Shown in pieces: positions 57,868-64,000 of a stretch of 64,000 nt of DNA. Below the pieces are notes generated by a model that was given only the letters and a program-made list of their open reading frames with translations, did not search any database and had not been told where the DNA came from. This DNA comes from Undaria pinnatifida (Eukaryota > Sar > Phaeophyceae > Laminariales > Alariaceae). Position numbers and translations under genes: made by a program. Where the stretch lies: positions 3,765,819-3,829,818 of the forward strand of contig JABAKD010000025.1 of assembly GCA_012845835.1 (NCBI GenBank), written 5' to 3'. The number at the start of each line of letters is the position of its first letter. Position 1 is the stretch's first letter.

Positions 57868-59922
57868 TATTATGCAGCTCCCCTCGAGTACCAAAAAGAA
57901 GGCGTCCCGGAAAAAAAAGAAAGACCGGAGATTAGGTACGGCCGATCATTGCTATCCCGGTATCCCGATACGACAACGCCAATCTGTCATTGGAAATCCC
58001 ATCCCCAAGGTAATATCTGTACCAAGTAAGAAGTCACAACGAATAAAGACCATTTTCGCCCTGAATGGGGCCAGCGAAGTTTAAAACAGTAATTGATGCG
58101 GATGATATTGTATTCCCATGCCTCGCCAGCTGCCTATGTATGGCATGACAGAGTAAACGAATCGGCGTGCCGATTTCCCCTTATCCATTGTTGTTTGCTC
58201 CAGGAGCTACACTTGTGGATACCCACAAGGCTTCCGAACGGTGACATGTGTATAGACTATGTACCAGCATTTGACAAAGAGCTGTTTGCGTACGTACGAC
58301 GATTATCCATGGGTATGATACAATGTATGAGCCGACGTAGAACGGGCTTGTTAACTGGTTCGCGGGGTCTGTTCACTCACTGTACTGCTAAAATGGAACA
58401 CCAGGTTGATGTCGAAAATCGTACAAGCACTCTTTGCTCTCGGTTTGGGGCCTCATACCAGCAACCACGATGCGAATAAACAATTAATGTGTTAACTGCA
58501 AGTCAATGTTCGTGTGATGATTAGAGAGAGCGTACAAGTATGCCACATTCCATTGCACATAGACATCGCCATGTGGTTATGTTGTCACTTACTGTAGATG
58601 TAACCGAAATCGCATCGTAGGCAAGGCAGAACTGTAGGGCTGATCACCAGCCCATCTAGGGCGCTCTCCACCAGGTCACAAGCCCCTTCACGAGTTGGCG
58701 TCGCCGAATAGTCTCTTGACCCACACAAATTGTGTTCCTGGTCAGGGCTGCTCGAGCCAGTGCCAAGCCATGATAGGGAAGATATGTTTGGGCCCAACTA
58801 CGTTTGTTTTGCAGGACCCGTCAGCTGAGGATTTACCTGCCTGGTGCCTCCGCTATCTCATTTGTGTTCACCATCTTAGTCGAAATATGTCTAGCCCATA
58901 AGAATGTATATCGGGCTGTGCGCACATTTACGCATCAAATTCCGGTATTGGGCGTGGTATAGAGCTCCCTCTCTAGTGAGTGATAAAACCTAGACCCCCC
59001 CGTCTACTGTGCTATGACCCGGTGGCTTGTCCGCTACTCTGTGTTAGCCTATCAGAACCGTCACCGGTCAGTTATTAAAAAGCCCAGCTGGCTATCTCTT
59101 AACAGGCTATAACCCTTGTCTTTGCGCCAGCGCGCGTCGAAATTCCCTTCAAACCGTCAGCTCACAGAACCTATGGTGGAAACACGAACTGGGACGACGG
59201 ACGACTAAAGTCGAAAACGCAGAAAAGAAAAACATCATCATGAATACCGTGCCCACCATCGCCGGCGGCCTTGCAATGCAGCTGCACATCGGTGATCCCA
59301 CGACATCGTATGTCAATCATGCCGGAATCTGGGGGGGGGGGGGTGATTAGCCCGATCTGACGGTTCGGTACGCTAAACAGGGCCCGAATACGCCAATGCC
59401 GAGAGCAGGGCATGATATCTAAATCGATAGTTGTAAAACGTAATAGCCAGCTCGAGTACACCGAAGACGAATCACCAGACGCCTGCATATTTCAACACGC
59501 TGTGTACGCTGAAGCCGTGGAACGCAAAGTGTCTGGTCCAACAGCTTCGCACACCAAGCAAAACTCCAGTAGACCAACGCGGTATACGTAGAATGTCCGA
59601 TCACGATGTCATCGATCAATGTCCGAAGGAAACTATAAATAGTCCTACCTAGGGCGGTAGGGGTTAGTCGGTCAGCCCCCTATGGCAGCGCAGTAACACA
59701 TCCTAGCTCGAACTGTCGCCCCGTTGAAAGGCACGGTAAGTTATGCGCCGTTCCTATTCACGCCCTAGAAATTACAACAGCACGCTTAGACTATACTCGG
59801 CAAAGCCTTTGCGTGTTTTTCTTGTTTCCTTTCCCCTTTCAGGAAATGCAACTATTAATAGTCAGTGGAGTGCTCTCCTGGTCAAAATTCCGCTGCGTTC
59901 ATCTGAAATACTTCGACCAACG
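57868..59922. other. Intergenic; no supported gene
   Basis: 3' flank of the second receptor copy. A minus-strand 70-codon frame (58,585-58,797) is Cys/Ser-rich but isolated. A run of 12 G lies at 59,331-59,342. I see nothing else I can support. Confidence 0.35.
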
Positions 59923-61130
59923 TCAAATCGATACTCGCGAGAGAGGCTGTCGGTTTGCCCCTTTCCCGACATACACAGGTCCAGGCACGCTGACGATATT
60001 CCGCAGGGTCTGAATGCTGGCCTTCACCAGCACGCTGAGTGGTTTCCTAAAGACGATCTCAATGGCAATGGTGATGCCGGTCGCCGTCACCCAGCTCCTG
60101 GATGGTAGCGCAATGCGAAACACGAATATTGGAACGTTGTCATCATGCCGGGGCTAAGAAAGCTGAACGCGCATGTGTCGACTGGATGATGCGCCACGGA
60201 GGAGATACTCGCCATGTCACGCCGCGATCTGTCTTGTGAATGCTGTTCATCTTCATCGTACTGGTTCATAAATTTCCCGACCATCGGCGTAGTCATCTGA
60301 GGTGGTGGTGCTAGCCAAGTAGTTGATTTTGCGTAATACATCAGATGGCTGGCGAATTGTCACAAAGTCGGTGTGCTGCACTCGACAAGCGCAACCAACC
60401 ACAGCGCGTACGATATATCTCTACAATTCACCATGAAACACGTTTTCACGTCGGACATGAACCTTTGTGTGCGAGAAGTATGCAACTTGTTGCCGTAAGC
60501 TATGTTTGCTGCTATTAACGCACCGTATTGTTGGCGTATCATAGGCGAACACGAAGCAAAGGTTGATCCACACAGCTGTTCCAGCGTATAGCCCAAGCCA
60601 CGCGTACGCTCGGATGGTAAGCTTTCTTCGCAGGGTGTAAACCTCAGGACTATGCCATTGCAGAATCTCTTTCTTGCGAGTGCTCCTTAAAGGAAAATAA
60701 CACGGGGAATGGAGGCAGGTTTCCTGACATTTGTATACATGGGGGTTGTCTGGGAAATGTATGTATTGACCCGTTGTTAGCATACCAAACGTGCCCACCT
60801 TAGCCGGGAAAGCACACGGGCTAGCGGGACAACGAATCGGGGACTCTTTTCGAGAGTATCACCTCACCTGTCGATAGTCGAAGCGGAAATGACACTGATT
60901 CGTACCGACGCGACGCGACGCTCTTCCAAAGGTAAACACGCCGTGTGTAGTTTGTTCTTCGACTTCCCGACTTTTCTGTACATGAATCTAAGCATTCTCC
61001 TCATCCGGAACACCCACCTTTTGCAAGCTTGTTCCATGCGGACTAGCGCTTGAATCCGCGTGGCGGCTTTATCGTGAACAATCGTCAATGCTTTGTGTCC
61101 AACCTGGTCGCCGGAAACAGATTTCCGCAT
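59923..61130 (-). CDS. Receptor copy 2 exons: IQ-like motif, last helices, stop
   Basis: The IQ exon ends at 61,018 (AG|GTGGGT), followed by 60,524-60,685 and 59,923-60,097. The second helix exon begins after a TTTAAG acceptor. The tail after RKP is longer than in copy 1 and ends SRVSI. Copy 2 has Arg (split CGG codon) where copy 1 has Trp before SWVTA. Confidence 0.75.
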
Positions 61131-64000
61131 AGACGAACGCCTACCTGGCCGGTACTTCTTGGCCCACGAAAGCTGCGGGAGAAGGGACAGTCAGGGTTAG
61201 AACTGTAACCGGTGCATAGGGTGTCTCGTTATCGGGTTTTTTTGCACTATAGACACACATGATGAAGGCTTAAGCAATAATGTCGGCAGTTGGATACGGT
61301 GTGCCTTGCTCTTAAACACATTTCTGCCCCAAAGCGATTATGTCAAGTTGTTCACGTGCAGCCTCCGTTGAAACAAATACCAATATTACGCACCCGAGAC
61401 ATGGAGGTCTTGCTGGTTGCATCCATGCTCGGGAGAATCTCGCCCTGGCATCGAGGCAATATCGAAAACCAGCATAGGTTGGGTGGGGGATCGTATGGCG
61501 GGTGGGGACGTGTCGTCCGCGTTGTGGTACGCAAGAACATTGCGAACGGTTGTTGGTCAAGACAGTGCAAGGGATCCGTGCAACAGTAAGGGCATATGAA
61601 TCAACGAGTTGGGGCAAAGAGTGGTATTGGAATACAGGGATGATTAGATCGACGCAACATAGAATGCCTTTCCGTATGGGTACTAGAGATCCTTGCAATA
61701 CTTGGAAATCCAGATACAGCGCGAGCTAGCAAACCTATTTTTAGCTAAATATATTTGTCAAAACAAGGCGGTTCAAACCGGGTATCCGTGCTTTCCTGGC
61801 GATCTTCGCAATGACGCACACCGAACGGACACGTTAAATGTCGAACTCAGTATATAGATCTATCGTCCACTACTTGCAGGGTGAGACCGACGATCGTACC
61901 GTATAGCACGCGATAATCTTCAACGCGGCAAAAACGAAGATCACCAACTCCAGCCGGCGTTCTTTCGCTTCTGTGACCGTTCTCGTTCGCAAGTCTTGGA
62001 AGGCTGTCACCGCCTGTAGCAGACTCACGCAGACCCTCGTGAAAGCCAGCCCAAGCACAGCTTTGAAATTCAGCAAAGAGAACATAGACGTCCTTGCTGC
62101 AAGCACAGCGTCTGGAAATTTGAAGTACGTGCATATCAGTAGGCGGGCGCATCCGGGTAGGTCAGGACACCAGATTCCGAATATGTATAACGTGCACGCG
62201 TAGAGTGCAAACCTGCGAATTCGAATTGGATATGCTTTCCCCGCGCATCGATTGTCGCTATGGCAAAATTTCCACCGTTTGCGCCTAGCAGCGCCTAGCA
62301 GCCTAGGGTGCATGATTCTATCGCTCGCATCATTATTGATTGCCACAGGAAAGATCTCGAATGCCCTGCACTGAATACGCATTGCTGTGGTTGTGTTGTC
62401 ACTGTTTGCTCGCGCGAAAACTAGCTTCAATGATTCGAACAGCGTGTGTATGCAACTGCGGCCAGTCATTGGTATTACCTATCGTCAGTACCGCAAGTAG
62501 AACATTCGCCGCGGATGCTGTGATGAGGATTTGACGAAGAAGCGTGTCCCATCCCGATACCACAGATAGCGCGAGGCAGACCAAGTCGAGCAAAATCTGG
62601 GTCATGCACGTGAAAACAAGCCCCCTGCAAGCATTTCACGACAAACACTGGAGTGAGTCGTAGGCAGTCCATGGGGAAATTTTAAGCTTCTACTTCAATT
62701 TTGACAAGCGACTCGATGTCGATAGTAAATTGCTCAAATGGAGCCATTAACTGTAAAGGAGGGATATGGGCCACTGATTTTGGGCGCTCCCCATACCCTC
62801 ACTCCAAGGGCTTCTCTGGAGTATCACTAGGAGCGCTTGATAGCAGTTAACCGTTTTTGGAGAAGCATTGTCGTGCGCGTATCCAGGCGATTCAAGAAGG
62901 GCTCGGGTTATCTTCAAGTATTCAGCGGGTATTGGCGGCGTAAAATTGTTCAGATCTAACCCAAACGAACTGCGATCACAAGCTCTGGTGCACGCAAAAG
63001 CTACGCCGAGGCTTTCCCGGGGTAACGGGAGTTATCCCCTAGTCCAGCCACCTGTAGTAGGTGTTCCGTTTCTAGAGAGCACTACAGCGTGGGTACCTTC
63101 CGCGATCTGCGTCGTGGCCGATATCCCCCGGAGGTGTTTCCGAACTGCTTGCAGTTGAAGGAGAAGGTACCGCTGACTGTACGAGCTGAAGTAAAGCGAG
63201 GAAAGCATTGTCACGGTGTCTTGATTTGACATCTTTGCCACCGGCCCCCTCGTACGCCGTTGTGGAAGCCACGCTGTCGTTGAGTCTCGCCCCAATGTAT
63301 CTGACACGTGGAAGACAGACAAACATTCGGAGTTATCCAAGCGTCCCTTGTAAGTGGCGGCAAAACATGTATCGAACTGCGGCGAGTTGGGGAGCACACA
63401 GTCGGGGGGCGGAGGTCGGGCACAGGGACACAAGTGGGTTGCTTACCCCCAGGAAAAGTATATATGAACGGGAGTGTTGTTTGACTCACCCTTGTTCGGA
63501 ACTTGATGCGCCCTCGACTTGCTTGTGGGTCCGCTGTCTGGCTGGTAAGGCAATGTTGTGCCATTTCTCGTTCGTCGTAATGGACTGCGGGGGCGCCGCC
63601 GCGGCTTCGAACAGGTATGGGAGAAGCATAGAGCCCGGTATTGTTGCCGCAGAGCTGTTTGTATGTGAAACCCAGGGACGATTTGGTCACAGCATACAAA
63701 GGCACGCGCGTTTTGACAACTGATGTCATGTGCAAGGCTATGCGCGGACGCCCAAAGCTACGTCAACCCGATTCCAAGACTATCGGACAATGGAAGGGTC
63801 GGTCGAAGCGACGCTGCTGGTGCTTGGTCATGGTTATTAGCCCTAAATCGATACTCGACGTACACAACAGGGCTGATTTATGACGCCGGACGCCAAACTA
63901 AACAAACGCTGTTTCAAAATGTATTCTACAGCTGGCCGCTGTAGCAGCATTTTTGTATGTATGTTCCATCCGGCAATGCAATGGTACGGATCATATCGCT
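59923..64000 (-). CDS. Second polycystin-1/REJ-like receptor gene, 3' part (partial)
   Basis: Minus-strand exons, 5' to 3': 63,490-63,654, about 63,080-63,320, 62,479-62,624, 61,900-62,111, an IQ exon ending 61,018, 60,524-60,685 and 59,923-60,097 (stop at 59,923-59,925). Each matches an exon of the first gene in order, phase and sequence ([19 protein letters not shown]...[72 protein letters not shown]). Three exons (165, 146 and 162 nt) have identical lengths in both genes. The 5' end, with helix 1, GPS, REJ and ectodomain, lies beyond 64,000. All reading frames are open, so this copy looks intact as far as visible. It is transcribed towards the first gene. Confidence 0.75.
61900..62624 (-). 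CDS. Receptor copy 2 exons: membrane helices
   Basis: Exons 62,479-62,624 and 61,900-62,111, separated by a 367-bp intron (320 bp in copy 1). The first matches at 146 nt exactly; the second is 212 nt against 206, two codons longer in the loop after QAVTAF. The exon ends at CG|GTACGA, the same position as CG|GTGCGA in copy 1. Confidence 0.8.
63490..63654 (-). CDS. Receptor copy 2 exon: membrane helix and Lys-rich loop
   Basis: Acceptor AAACAG, then one completing base and [20 protein letters not shown], donor GG|GTGAGT. At 165 nt it is the same length and phase as 41,738-41,902. The helix is almost unchanged ([20 protein letters not shown] in both), whereas the following loop differs strongly: copy 2 has NEKWHNIALPARQRTHKQ, copy 1 has a shorter Lys/Gly motif. 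Confidence 0.8.

Overview
The window is eukaryotic nuclear DNA. It has many short coding exons bounded by GTGAG/GTAAG donors and (C/T)AG acceptors, LTR and tyrosine-recombinase mobile elements, long inverted repeats and satellites, and no bacterial operon structure. The protein families (an REJ/GPS polycystin-1-like receptor and a Ty1/copia element) and the intron style suit an alga or other protist, perhaps a stramenopile such as a brown alga. The sequence alone does not fix the species.

Layout. 1-9.5 kb is a graveyard of repeats: a decayed tyrosine-recombinase fragment, two copies of a long repeat pair in permuted order (1.1-2.0 and 8.6-9.5 kb), a degenerate repeat field (3.6-6.5 kb) and a tandem duplication (7.5-8.0 kb). 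9.65-15.4 kb is one nested structure: outer inverted repeats of about 600-850 bp, an inner inverted repeat around a 202-codon ORF, a 44-bp-arm hairpin, and about 2 kb of short palindromic units built on GGAAGCTTCC.

17.56-45.64 kb holds the main gene, on the + strand. I reconstructed more than 40 exons by hand from splice sites, phase continuity and family patterns. Read in order it encodes a signal-peptide-like start, a beta-propeller-like region, a Pro/Thr-rich stalk, REJ-type ectodomain modules, a GAIN/GPS autoproteolysis motif, a first membrane helix, several further membrane helices with a polycystin-1-like pattern, and an IQ-like motif between helices. It resembles a polycystin-1/REJ receptor, a class that works at cell surfaces or cilia in animals. 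No PLAT domain and no polycystin pore are visible.

59.92-64.0 kb holds a second copy of the same gene on the - strand, cut by the window end. Its membrane exons match the first copy in order, phase and mostly in exact length, so the locus is a tail-to-tail inverted duplication. The 14 kb between the two 3' ends contains a young, internally rearranged Ty1/copia element (47,662-52,636; 409-bp LTRs with one difference; CCCTC target-site duplication) that keeps gag but has lost most of pol, then a roughly 210-bp satellite (53.1-54.3 kb) and a poly-C minisatellite field (56.6-57.7 kb). I found no convincing rRNA, tRNA or CRISPR.
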